Source: Pseudomonadota bacterium
GTDB taxonomy: Bacteria > Pseudomonadota > Gammaproteobacteria > Burkholderiales > Burkholderiaceae_C
Direction of reading: 5' to 3'
NCBI GenBank assembly: GCA_031119395.1
Contig: JAVHYA010000013.1
Coordinates: 1 to 64,000, forward strand
DNA: 64,000 bases
The number at the start of each line of letters is the position of its first letter. The stretch's first letter is position 1. A program made the translations under genes and the position numbers. Of this stretch, positions 52,650-60,692 are shown in pieces. The notes beneath the pieces were generated by a model. It worked only from the letters and a program-made list of their open reading frames with translations, did no database searches and was not told where the DNA came from.

Positions 52650-53606
52650 TCATCCCTCGCGCGCGAGCGTCTCGCGCAGATGATCGATGAAGGCGCGTGC
52701 CGCGTCGGGCAGGTGGCGGCCCGCCATGGTCTGCACCTCGAAGTGGCGCTCGTTCATCTCGCGGTCGCGCAGCGGGATCGCGACGATGCTGCCGTTGCGC
52801 AGCTGCTGGCGCAGCGCGAGTTCGCCGCAGAAGGTGACGGCGCGCGTGCAGGCCGCGTACTGGATGAGCGGGTAGAGGTGGTCGCTGGTGATGACCGGCT
52901 CCAGCGGCAGGCCCTGGCGGCTGCAGCTGATGTCGAGCAACTGCCGCAGCGTCGACGTGCCGGCCGGCAACGCCAGCGGATGCGCCACCACCTGCGCGAG
53001 CGAGACCTGGCGCCGCAGGGCCAGCGGGTGGCCCGGCGCGACGATGGCGAGCACGGGCGCCGGGTGGCGCAGCTCGACGTTCAGGCCGCGCTCGGAGCTC
53101 AGGCTCACGGTCACGCCGATGTCGGCGATGCCTTCACGCACGCGCCGCGCCACCTCGCGCTGCACGCACATGTCGAGCGTGAAGCAAATGCCGGGACAGC
53201 GGCTTTGGAAATCGGCCACCAGCGCCGGCAGGAATTCGTAGGCGAAGCCTTCGGTGGCCACCACGCGCACCTCGCCCTGGCGCAGGCCGCGCAGCGCGAG
53301 GATGTCGTCCGCCACGCGCTCGATGTCGAGCCACGCACGCCGCGCGTGCGCCGCCAGCAGCTCGCCGGCCGAGTTGAGTGCCATGCCGCGCGCGCGGCGC
53401 TCGAAGAGCAGCGTGTCGAGCTCGCGCTCGAGCCGCCCGATCTGGCGGCTGACGGCCGAGGGCGCCACCTCCAGCCGCGCCGCGGCCTCGGTGACCGAGC
53501 CGGCGCGCGCCACCTCGAGGAAATAGCGCAGCGCAACCTCCTGCAGCACGCGCTGGTCGAAGGAGCGGCGGGCGGTGGTGCGCGAGCGGGAACGGGCGGC
53601 GGGCAT
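52650..53606 (-). CDS. LysR-family transcriptional regulator
   Basis: 318 residues. The winged HTH is YFLEVARAGSVTEAAARLEV followed by APSAVSRQIGRLERELDTLL. The effector-binding domain starts at about residue 110 (GEVRVVATEGFAYEFLPALV). LysR regulators bind inducer in that domain and act on T-N11-A sites. It lies between two matched palindromes: one upstream of its own divergent promoter with the receptor gene and one before the ridA-dadA operon. It probably controls both. The start at 53606 (MPAARSRSRTT) leaves a 16-residue basic arm before the HTH. Confidence 0.92.
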   Translation of the reverse strand: MPAARSRSRTTARRSFDQRVLQEVALRYFLEVARAGSVTEAAARLEVAPSAVSRQIGRLERELDTLLFERRARGMALNSAGELLAAHARRAWLDIERVADDILALRGLRQGEVRVVATEGFAYEFLPALVADFQSRCPGICFTLDMCVQREVARRVREGIADIGVTVSLSSERGLNVELRHPAPVLAIVAPGHPLALRRQVSLAQVVAHPLALPAGTSTLRQLLDISCSRQGLPLEPVITSDHLYPLIQYAACTRAVTFCGELALRQQLRNGSIVAIPLRDREMNERHFEVQTMAGRHLPDAARAFIDHLRETLAREG

Positions 53607-53622
53607 GGCTGGCGTGGGCTCT

Positions 53623-53642
53623 GCGTTGCCGTTCAGGCAACG
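53623..53642. promoter_or_regulatory. palindrome between lysR and the Bug receptor gene, putative LysR operator 2
   Basis: GCGTTGCC-GTTCA-GGCAACG, 17 bp before the lysR start and 82 bp before the receptor ATG. It shares both arms with the 52620 site, so the same protein should recognise both. Confidence 0.72.
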
Positions 53643-53723
53643 AAACTTTATGAAGCTTGTGCTTGCTGCACGGCAGGCGCGTTTCTAGCATGGGCCGATG
53701 TCGTCGTCCAAAGGTGCCCTGTG

Positions 53724-54749
53724 ATGAAGCTCCCGCCTCCCCGTCCCGCCCCCGCCGCGGGCGCGCGCCGCCGCGCCCTCGCGCGGACCGCGGCCGGCCT
53801 GCTCGCCGCCGCCGGCCTCGCCCTGCCCTTCGCGGCGCTGGCGCAGACGGCCTGGCCCGCCAAGCCGATCACGCTGGTCATTCCCTTCCCGCCGGGCGGC
53901 AGTGCCGACGTCATCGGGCGCCTGGTCGGGCAGCGGATGTCGGACGAACTGGGCCAGCCGGTGGTCATCGACAACCGGCCCGGGGCCGGCACCGCCATCG
54001 CTGCCGGCCTGGTGGCCAAGGCGCCGGCGGACGGCTACACGCTGTTCCTCGGCTCGGGCTCGACCTTCACCGCCAACCCGGCGATCCGCAGCAACCTGCC
54101 CTACGACACGCTCAAGAGCTTCGACCCGATCGCGATCGTCGCGCGCATCCCGCTGATCGTGCTGGCCAACAAGGACGTGCCGGTCAACAACGTCAAGGAG
54201 TTCGTCGCCGCCATCAAGGCCGCGCCGGACAAGTACGCGTATGCCTCCTTCGGTGCCGGCACCACCTCGCACTTCACCGGCGAGATCGTGCTGCACGCCG
54301 TGGGCGCTAAGCTCATGCACGTGCCCTACAAGGGCAGCGCGCCGGCGATGACCGACCTGATCGGCGGGCAGGTGCCCTTCTCGGTCGACACCGTCACCGC
54401 GGCGATCCCGCAGCTCAAGGCCGGCAAGGTGAAGGCCATCGCCGTGACCACCGCCAAGCGGTCCTCGCAGCTGCCCGACGTGCCGACCTTCGCCGAGGCC
54501 GGCTACAAGGACATCGACGCCGACACCTGGATCATGCTGGTCGCGCCCAAGGGCACGCCGGCCCCCGTGCGCGAGCGCCTCGAGAAGACGGTGGCGAAGA
54601 TCGTCGCCACGCCCGGCGCCAGGGCCGCGCTGCAGGCACAGGGCGCAGAGCCCGCCTTCGCCGGCGCCGCGGCCTCGCTGGCGCAGATCGAGAGCGAACT
54701 GCCGCTGATGCGCGCCGTCGCGCAGCGCGCGGACATCAAGGCGGATTGA
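53724..54749 (+). CDS. Bug/TctC-family tripartite tricarboxylate transporter substrate-binding protein
   Basis: 341 residues. A signal peptide with a basic n-region (RRRALARTAAGLLAAAGLAL) is cut near FAALAQTAWPAK. The mature part has the hallmark ITLVIPFPPGGSADVIGRLV, VVIDNRPGAGTAIAAGLVAK and the domain-2 blocks KYAYASFGAGTTSHFTGEIV and VPYKGSAPAMTDLIGGQVPF. These periplasmic binders deliver carboxylate ligands to TctAB permeases or to sensors; no tctA/tctB lies nearby, as usual for Bug proteins. It is divergent from lysR and overlaps or abuts the amidase gene, so ligand and amidase substrate are probably linked. Confidence 0.93.
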   Translation: MKLPPPRPAPAAGARRRALARTAAGLLAAAGLALPFAALAQTAWPAKPITLVIPFPPGGSADVIGRLVGQRMSDELGQPVVIDNRPGAGTAIAAGLVAKAPADGYTLFLGSGSTFTANPAIRSNLPYDTLKSFDPIAIVARIPLIVLANKDVPVNNVKEFVAAIKAAPDKYAYASFGAGTTSHFTGEIVLHAVGAKLMHVPYKGSAPAMTDLIGGQVPFSVDTVTAAIPQLKAGKVKAIAVTTAKRSSQLPDVPTFAEAGYKDIDADTWIMLVAPKGTPAPVRERLEKTVAKIVATPGARAALQAQGAEPAFAGAAASLAQIESELPLMRAVAQRADIKAD

Positions 54750-54751
54750 CG

Positions 54752-56284
54752 GTGGCGGACCTCGTCGAAACCTCCGCCGTCGAGCTGCGCCGCCTCATCG
54801 GCGCGCACCAGCTCTCGCCCGTCGAGCTGCTCGAGGCCTGCATCGCGCGCATCGAGCGGCTCAACCCCTTCGTCAACGCCATCACCGCCACCTGCTACGA
54901 GCGTGCGCATGCCGAGGCGCGGGCGGCCGAGCGGGCCGTGATGCGCGGCGAGGCGCTGGGCCTGCTGCATGGCCTGCCGCTGGGCGTGAAGGACCTGGAG
55001 CCCACGGCCGGCCTGCTGTCCACCATGGGCACGCCGAGCCTGCGCAACCACGTGCCGGCGCAGGATATCGAGCTGGTGCGCCGCCTGCGCGCGGCCGGCG
55101 CCATCGTGGTCGGCAAGACCAACGTGCCCGAGATGGGCGCCGGCGCCAACAGCCGCAACCCGGTGTGGGGCGCGACCGGCAACCCCTTCGATCCCCACCT
55201 CAACGCCGGCGGCTCCTCGGGCGGATCGGCCGCGGCGCTGGCGCTGGACCTGCTGCCGCTGGCCACCGGCTCGGACACCGGCGGCTCGCTGCGCATCCCG
55301 GCCGCCAAGTGCGGCGTGGTGGGCCTGCGGCCCTCGCCCGGCGTGGTGCCGAGCGTGCGCAAGCCGCTGGGCTGGTCGCCGATCTCGGTCGTCGGGCCGA
55401 TGGGCCGCGACGTGGCCGACGCCTGCCTGCAGCTGGCCGCCAGCGCCGGCCCGCATCCGGGCGACCCGCTCAGTCATCCGCTCGATCCAATGGCCTTCCT
55501 GCGCCCGGCGGGCGTGGACCTCTCGCGCCTGCGCGTGGCCTGGACCGAGGACTTCGGCCTGTGCGACGTGGACCCGGCCATCCGCGGCACGATGCGCGAG
55601 CGCATGGCCGCGATGTCGGGCCTGTTCGCGGCCTGCGACGAGGTGCGCATCGACCTCGGCGCGCCGCAGGACGTGCATCGCTGCTTCGACGTGCTGCGCG
55701 CCGAGGCCTTCGTGGCCGGCATGCGCGAGGCCTACGAGCGCGACCCGTCCAGCCTGGGGCCCAACCCGCGCGCCAACTACGAAATGGGCGTGGAGATGAG
55801 CCTGCTGGACAGCGCCTGGGCACAGACCGAGCAGACGCGCATCCTGGCCCGCTTCCAGAAGGTGTTCGAGGGCTACGACCTCGTGCTCTCGCCGACCACG
55901 CCGGTGTCGCCCTTTCCGTGGACGCAGGCCTTCGCGGCCGAGATCGACGGACGGCCGCAGGCCAACTACTACCGCTGGCTGGCGCTGACCTACGTGGTGA
56001 CGCTGACCACGCACCCGTCGATCACGCTGCCCTGCGGCGTCGATCCGAAGGGCCTGCCCTTCGGCCTGCAGGTGACCGGGCGCTTTCGCGGCGACCTGGC
56101 GCTGCTCGGTGCGGCGCAGGCGATGGAGTCGGCCTTTGCGGCCGACGCGACGCTGCGCCGCCCGCGGCCCGACATCGAACGCCTGAAGCCCCCGGTGCCG
56201 GCGCTCGATTCGATCGTCACGGCGCCGCCGGACGACCGGCACGCCCACGCACCCACCGAAGCGGCGGCCGCGTCGGTGGTGTGA
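54752..56284 (+). CDS. amidase (amidase signature family)
   Basis: About 510 residues. Lys is in GLPLGVKDLEPTAGLLS, the cis-Ser in NAGGSSGGSAAALALDLLPL and the nucleophile Ser in ATGSDTGGSLRIPAAKC. It converts an amide to acid and ammonia. The GTG at 54752 is preferred; a TTG at 54746 overlapping the receptor stop (TTGA) is possible. It sits directly after the Bug receptor gene, under the LysR-controlled promoter. A scheme of amide uptake, hydrolysis and oxidation by DadA/RidA is inference. This is the third member of this family in the window and differs from the other two over most of its length. Confidence 0.9.
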   Translation: MADLVETSAVELRRLIGAHQLSPVELLEACIARIERLNPFVNAITATCYERAHAEARAAERAVMRGEALGLLHGLPLGVKDLEPTAGLLSTMGTPSLRNHVPAQDIELVRRLRAAGAIVVGKTNVPEMGAGANSRNPVWGATGNPFDPHLNAGGSSGGSAAALALDLLPLATGSDTGGSLRIPAAKCGVVGLRPSPGVVPSVRKPLGWSPISVVGPMGRDVADACLQLAASAGPHPGDPLSHPLDPMAFLRPAGVDLSRLRVAWTEDFGLCDVDPAIRGTMRERMAAMSGLFAACDEVRIDLGAPQDVHRCFDVLRAEAFVAGMREAYERDPSSLGPNPRANYEMGVEMSLLDSAWAQTEQTRILARFQKVFEGYDLVLSPTTPVSPFPWTQAFAAEIDGRPQANYYRWLALTYVVTLTTHPSITLPCGVDPKGLPFGLQVTGRFRGDLALLGAAQAMESAFAADATLRRPRPDIERLKPPVPALDSIVTAPPDDRHAHAPTEAAAASVV

Positions 56285-56387
56285 GCCGAGGGCGCCGGCC
56301 GGTCCGGGGGCCGCCGCACCGAGAAGCCCTGCGCCACCTGCGGGGTTTGGCGCCGCGCCACGGCGGGCCTGCGGGAAGAATGCCGCC

Positions 56388-57002
56388 ATGAGCACACGCA
56401 CTCCCTCCCGATCGATCGCCCTCGCCGCCGCACCGGCCCGCCAGGCCGCCCTGCGCCGGCGCGTGGCACTGTCCGCCCTGGCCGGGGCGCTGCTGTGCGG
56501 CGCGGGCTGGCTGGCCGCCCCGCGTGCCGAGGCGGCCGAGCCCGCCGTCCTCGCGGCCGTTGCCGCACGCGCCACCCTGCCGTTGGCCGAGGCGATCGCC
56601 AGCGTGGAAAAGAGCGCTGCGGGTCGCCTGGTCGAGGCGGAACTGGAAGACGATCGCACCGACGCGCAGGGCGCGCCGCTGTACGAGATGGCGCTGGCCA
56701 CGCCGCAGGGCCAGCGTGAGGACCTGATGGTCAGCGCCGCCACGGGCCAGGTCGTCAGCCGCAAGGCGGACGGCGCGCTCAAGCGCAAGGAGGCCGACCG
56801 GCTGAAGGCCGCCACGCTGGCGATGCCGCAGGCCGTGCGCACGGCGCTGGAGCGCCAGGGCGGGCGCGCGGTCAAGGCCGAGCTGGACAGCCACTTCGGC
56901 ACGGTCGTCTACGAGGTGGAGATCCTCACGCCGCAGGGCACCCTCGCCGAGGTGAAGGTGCATGCAGGCAACGGGCAGATCGTGAGCGTGGCCGGCAAGT
57001 AG
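56388..57002 (+). CDS. periplasmic protein with two PepSY-like repeats
   Basis: 204 residues. A basic n-region (RQAALRRRVALSALAGALLC) and a cleavable signal peptide ending around PRAEAAEP lead to two PepSY-like units: LPLAEAIASVEKSAAGRLVE with VSAATGQVVSRK, and AVRTALERQGGRAVKAELDS with VHAGNGQIVSVAGK. PepSY domains bind or inhibit peptidases and occur in envelope-associated proteins. The gene is convergent with the FAD oxidoreductase gene. The start is the ATG at 56388. Confidence 0.8.
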   Translation: MSTRTPSRSIALAAAPARQAALRRRVALSALAGALLCGAGWLAAPRAEAAEPAVLAAVAARATLPLAEAIASVEKSAAGRLVEAELEDDRTDAQGAPLYEMALATPQGQREDLMVSAATGQVVSRKADGALKRKEADRLKAATLAMPQAVRTALERQGGRAVKAELDSHFGTVVYEVEILTPQGTLAEVKVHAGNGQIVSVAGK

Positions 57003-57013
57003 CGGCCGGCGGA

Positions 57014-57079
57014 CTGCTCCTTTTTCCATAGCAGCTCACGCCCGTGGGACGGGCACCGACGGCCGATTCGACTCGCAAC
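57014..57079 (+). repeat. interspersed palindromic repeat, copy I
   Basis: It reads TGCTCCTTTTTCCATAGCAG at the left, core ACGCCCGTGGGACGGGCACC and right end GGCCGATTCGACTCGCAACG. It occupies the whole gap between the PepSY gene and the converging FAD oxidoreductase gene. Confidence 0.87.
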
Positions 57080-57084
57080 GCGGC

Positions 57085-58737
57085 TCAGGCGGCCGAGCCC
57101 GCCAGATGCCCGCGCGTGAAGGCCTCTTCGAAGATGGAGTAGCCGGCCCAGTCGGCATGCGCGAAGCTCAGCCGCCCGGCGACGGGCGCCGGTTGCTCCT
57201 CTCCCGACCGCTGCTCGCGCCCGTGGGACGGGCGCAAATGGCCGATCTGGCTCAACAGTCCGGGGACAGGCATCGCCATCGCGTGGCCATAGCGCGTGAT
57301 GTCGATGCGCGTGGCGAGCCGCGGCAGGTCGGGATGCGGCACCGACAGCTCGGCCAGCAGTTCGTCGCGCCAGGCGCTCCAGGGTGCATCGAGCAGGCGC
57401 CGGCGCCCCTCGGCCGCGGTGGCGCCGTCGAAGCCGCTGGGACCGAGCGGCCGGTACCAGCTGAGCACGGTGGCGCGCGGCGTCGGGTCCAGCGTCTGGT
57501 GGCGCGCATCGACGTAGCCCAGGCCGCGCGTGCCGTAGACGACGTTGTCCCAGCTCGGCGCGGCGCCGGGCCGGTCCTGCAGCGGGGCGCGCAGGTGCAC
57601 GTTGGCCACCAGCCACGGCGCGTATTGCAAGCGGGCGGCGGCCTGCCGCAGGAAGTCCGGCGCCTGCGCCACCACGCGGGCGGCGATGAAGGCGGGCAGG
57701 GCGACGATGCAGCGCTCGGCCTGCCAGCGCACGACGCGCCGCGTGGCGGCATCCCAGGCGTCGACCTCCACCCCGTGCCGGCCCTCGGCGATGCGCAGCA
57801 CCGCATGGCCGGTGCGCAGGCGGTCGCCCAGCGGCGCCGCCAGGCGCTGGGTGAGCCAGCCGTTGCCCTCGGGCCAGGTGAGGACGGCGTCGCGCTCGCC
57901 GCCGTCGGCGCCCGGGTCGCCGGGCGGATGGAAGCCGTGCCGGCTCGCGAAGTAGTGGATGCCGGCCCAGGCCGACACGTGCGCGATGCCGGCGCCGTAG
58001 TCGTCGCGGCAGCAGTAGTCGAGGTACCAGCGCAGCTGCGCATCGCTCAGCCCTTCGCGGTCGAGCCAGGCGGCGAAGGGTTCGGCATCCAGCGCCCGCG
58101 CGACGGCCATCGCGTCGGCCGTGGCGGACGCGCGGAACGCGGGGATGGTGAAGTGCGCCTCGCGCTGCAGCGCGTCGACGCGGCGGCCGAAGCGCTGGTA
58201 CTGGTCCAGCGTGGCGGCGCCCACGCCCTGCAGGGGCAGCAGGCCGTCCTGCCACTCGCCGCGGAAGAAGAGCCGTTCCTGCGGGCTGTGGCACAGGTGG
58301 CGCTCGTCGTACTCCCAGCGGCCGGCGACGCGGCGGCGCAGGCCCAGTTCCTCGAGCAGGTCCTGCACCTCGTGGGCCGGGTCGGAGGGTGTCGGCAGGT
58401 AGTGCGCGCCCAGCGGGCAGGCGATGCCGTGCACCCGGCCGCCGCGGGCGTTGCCGCCGGCGCCGTCTTCCAGCTCGAGCAGCACGAAGTCCTCCGTCCC
58501 GCCCAGGCGCAGCGCCCGTGCCGCAGCCAGCCCGGCCACGCCGCCGCCGGCGACGACCACGCGCGTGCGGCGTGTTTCGGCCGGCACGGCACCGCGCCCC
58601 GCGCCGTCGCGCCACGCATGGCCGCGTCCGACGTCGATGCCGGTGAAGCCGCCGTCGATGGGCGGGCCCGACTCGCAGCCGGCCAGCGCCAGCGCGCCGG
58701 CGGAGGCGCCGATGAAATCGCGGCGGCGCAACGTCAT
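57085..58737 (-). CDS. Tat-exported FAD-dependent amine-oxidase-like protein
   Basis: 550 residues. The N-terminus MTLRRRDFIGASAGALALAG combines a twin-arginine motif (RRRDF) with a lipobox-like LAGC, so it is folded before export and may be lipidated. The FAD site is VVVAGGGVAGLAAARALRLG, and the amine-oxidase-like C-terminal block is AMAMPVPGL...GRLSFAHADWAGYSIFEEAF (in two parts). About 20 residues between those parts (LSQIGHLRPSHGREQRSGEE) are encoded by repeat copy J. It is the last gene of a five-gene operon, 7 nt after the membrane aminopropyltransferase gene; oxidation of a polyamine product is a reasonable guess. Confidence 0.83.
   Translation of the reverse strand: MTLRRRDFIGASAGALALAGCESGPPIDGGFTGIDVGRGHAWRDGAGRGAVPAETRRTRVVVAGGGVAGLAAARALRLGGTEDFVLLELEDGAGGNARGGRVHGIACPLGAHYLPTPSDPAHEVQDLLEELGLRRRVAGRWEYDERHLCHSPQERLFFRGEWQDGLLPLQGVGAATLDQYQRFGRRVDALQREAHFTIPAFRASATADAMAVARALDAEPFAAWLDREGLSDAQLRWYLDYCCRDDYGAGIAHVSAWAGIHYFASRHGFHPPGDPGADGGERDAVLTWPEGNGWLTQRLAAPLGDRLRTGHAVLRIAEGRHGVEVDAWDAATRRVVRWQAERCIVALPAFIAARVVAQAPDFLRQAAARLQYAPWLVANVHLRAPLQDRPGAAPSWDNVVYGTRGLGYVDARHQTLDPTPRATVLSWYRPLGPSGFDGATAAEGRRRLLDAPWSAWRDELLAELSVPHPDLPRLATRIDITRYGHAMAMPVPGLLSQIGHLRPSHGREQRSGEEQPAPVAGRLSFAHADWAGYSIFEEAFTRGHLAGSAA
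57193..57256 (+). repeat. interspersed palindromic repeat, copy J, inside the oxidoreductase gene
   Basis: It reads TTGCTCCTCTCCCGACCGCT at the left, a strong core GCGCCCGTGGGACGGGCGC, and ATGGCCGATCTGGCTCAACA at the right. It lies wholly inside the FAD gene, is translated antisense to the element's own orientation, and keeps the frame open. Confidence 0.82.
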
Positions 58738-58744
58738 CGGGCGC

Positions 58745-60328
58745 TCAATGGGTGACCCCGACCTTGCCCCACTCCTGCTCGTAGGTCGTGACCAGCACCT
58801 GGTTCGACAGCCGGTTGACCTCGGCCGGCACGCGGGCCATGTCCCTGGGAAAGTCGAAGAGCAGCGGCACGGTGTCGGCCGAGAGGAAGCGCAGGCCGGC
58901 GGGCAGCGCCTCGGGCCGCCGCCAGGGCCGGTGGCTGGCGATGACGTAGCCCCACTCGCCGAAGCTCGGCACGTGGGCGTGGTAGGGCGTGGCGACGAGG
59001 CCGACGGACTCGATGGTCTGCGCCACGGTCCAGAAGCTCTTGCGCGCCACCAGCGGCGAGGTGGTCTGGATCACCGCATAGCCGCTGGCGGCCAGGCGGC
59101 GGTCGAGCAGCGCATAGAAGCTGTTGGTGTACAGCTTGCCGATGGCGAAGTTGGTGGGGTCGGGGAAGTCGACAACCACCACATCGAAGGTGTCGTCACC
59201 CTCCTGCAACCACTTGAACGCATCGGTGTTGACGATCCTGACCTTGGGCGACGACAGCGCATGCCCGTTGAGCGCGGCCAGCGTCTCGTGCCCGGCGAAG
59301 AGCCTCGTCATGTTCGGGTCGAGTTCGACCAGCGTGACCGACTCGACCGAGGGGTACTTCAGGATCTCGCGCACCGCCATGCCGTCGCCGCCGCCGAGCA
59401 CGGCCACCTTCTTGGGCGCGCCATGCGCGGCCATGACGGGGTGCACCAGCGCCTCGTGGTAGCGGTACTCGTCGCGCTCGGCGAACTGCAGGTTGCCGTT
59501 GAGGAACAGCCGGTGCCCGGCGCTGCCGCGCGTGACGACGATGCGCTGGTAGGGCGAGGTGGCGGCGAAGACGATGCGGTCCTGGTAGAACCTGTCTTCC
59601 GCCAAGGTCGTGATGCGGTCGGCGAAGGCGAAGGCAGCCGCCAGTGCGGCCAGCGTGAGCACGCAGGCCACCGCATGTGCGCCGAGGCGCCGCAGCTCGT
59701 GCCGGAACAGCCACAGCGCCCAGGCGCCCACGGCGGCGTTCATCAGGCCGAAGAGCAGTCCGGTGCGGATCATGCCCAGCTGCGGCACGAGCAGCAGCGG
59801 AAAGGCCACCGACACCGCCAGCGCGCCGAGGTAGTCGAAGGTCAGCACCTGAGAGACCAGGTCCTTGAGCACGATGTCGCGCCTGAGGATGCGCATGACC
59901 AGCGGGATCTCCAGCCCCACCAGCGTGCCGACCACCACCACGAGGCCGTACAGCAGCAGGCGGAAGGCGCCCGGCACGTAGGCGTTGGCGATGAAGAGCA
60001 GCGCCGGCAGGAAGCCGCCGACGAGCGCGACCATGAGCTCGATGCGCAGGAAGTGCGCGGGCAGCTGGCGCTCGAAGTAGCGCGACAGCCACGAGCCCAC
60101 CCCCATGGCGAAGAGGTAGGTGCCGATGATGGTGCTGAACTGCAGCACCGAGTCGCCGAGCAGGTACGAGCTCAGCGCTGCTGCGCTCAGTTCGTACACC
60201 AGCCCGCAGGCGGCGACGACGAAGACGCTGGCGAGCAGGGCGATGGCGACGGGAGAAGGGCCGGCGCGGTGGACGGGTGCGGCAGGAAGCGCGGCCGCAT
60301 CGATCGGCGGCGCGAGGGGTTCGTTCAT
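58745..60328 (-). CDS. membrane-anchored spermidine synthase-like aminopropyltransferase
   Basis: 527 residues. The N-terminal 220 form about seven membrane helices (IALLASVFVVAACGLVYELS, STIIGTYLFAMGVGSWLSRY and others). The C-terminal domain is a spermidine-synthase fold: VAVLGGGDGMAVREILKYPS binds decarboxylated AdoMet, and FDVVVVDFPDPTNFAIGKLY carries the catalytic D-x-x-D-P. It probably transfers an aminopropyl group to an amine at the membrane face. Start at the ATG at 60328. It is the fourth gene of the SPFH-DUF4178-DUF350 operon. speD at 44127 could supply its donor. Confidence 0.9.
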   Translation of the reverse strand: MNEPLAPPIDAAALPAAPVHRAGPSPVAIALLASVFVVAACGLVYELSAAALSSYLLGDSVLQFSTIIGTYLFAMGVGSWLSRYFERQLPAHFLRIELMVALVGGFLPALLFIANAYVPGAFRLLLYGLVVVVGTLVGLEIPLVMRILRRDIVLKDLVSQVLTFDYLGALAVSVAFPLLLVPQLGMIRTGLLFGLMNAAVGAWALWLFRHELRRLGAHAVACVLTLAALAAAFAFADRITTLAEDRFYQDRIVFAATSPYQRIVVTRGSAGHRLFLNGNLQFAERDEYRYHEALVHPVMAAHGAPKKVAVLGGGDGMAVREILKYPSVESVTLVELDPNMTRLFAGHETLAALNGHALSSPKVRIVNTDAFKWLQEGDDTFDVVVVDFPDPTNFAIGKLYTNSFYALLDRRLAASGYAVIQTTSPLVARKSFWTVAQTIESVGLVATPYHAHVPSFGEWGYVIASHRPWRRPEALPAGLRFLSADTVPLLFDFPRDMARVPAEVNRLSNQVLVTTYEQEWGKVGVTH

Positions 60329-60380
60329 GGCAAGGGCCTCAGCCGTTCGGGCCGGGCCTGTCCCAGGCCCTGGCACGGCG

Positions 60381-60404
60381 CTTCGACGGGCTCAGCGTGG
60401 ACGG
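60381..60404 (+). repeat. single copy of a TTCGACxGGCTCAG-type element
   Basis: CTTCGACGGGCTCAGCGTGG followed by ACGG resembles a short repeat (TTCGACAGGCTCAGnnnGAACGG) that I recall from many bacterial genomes. It lies in the 103-bp gap between the DUF350 and aminopropyltransferase genes. There is only this one copy in the window, so its nature cannot be tested here. Confidence 0.35.
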
Positions 60405-60431
60405 CGGTGGGGCAACAGGCGCGGCCCGCCG

Positions 60432-60653
60432 TCAATGGATCGCTGCGGCGACGATGATGCTGATGCCCAGGCACATGGCAGCCACCACCATGGCCAGCGC
60501 CTTGTTGTGCTTCTCGACGATCTCGCCCCACAGGTCATACGGGGTGATCTTGTCGATGACGATGAAGGCGATCCAGAAGATCGCCACGCCGATCAGGGCA
60601 TACAGCAAGGTGCCCAGGATCGCCATCGGCTGGAGCCATTCGATTTTCGGCAT
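60432..60653 (-). CDS. DUF350 (YjfL-like) membrane protein
   Basis: 73 residues with two membrane helices: LQPMAILGTLLYALIGVAIF in the first (continuing WIAFIVIDKITP), and ALAMVVAAMCLGISIIVAAA in the second. The charged ITPYDLWGEIVEKHNKALA loop between them is a hallmark of DUF350/YjfL. DUF350 proteins occur in operons with SPFH, DUF4178 and spermidine synthase-like genes. The molecular function is not known. It starts 39 nt after the DUF4178 gene's stop and belongs to the same operon. The reading frame is complete and of normal length for a single-unit DUF350. Confidence 0.88.
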   Translation of the reverse strand: MPKIEWLQPMAILGTLLYALIGVAIFWIAFIVIDKITPYDLWGEIVEKHNKALAMVVAAMCLGISIIVAAAIH

Positions 60654-60692
60654 GCGGTCTCTCCGGTAGGTGGTTGGGGTGTGCGCGGGGCG

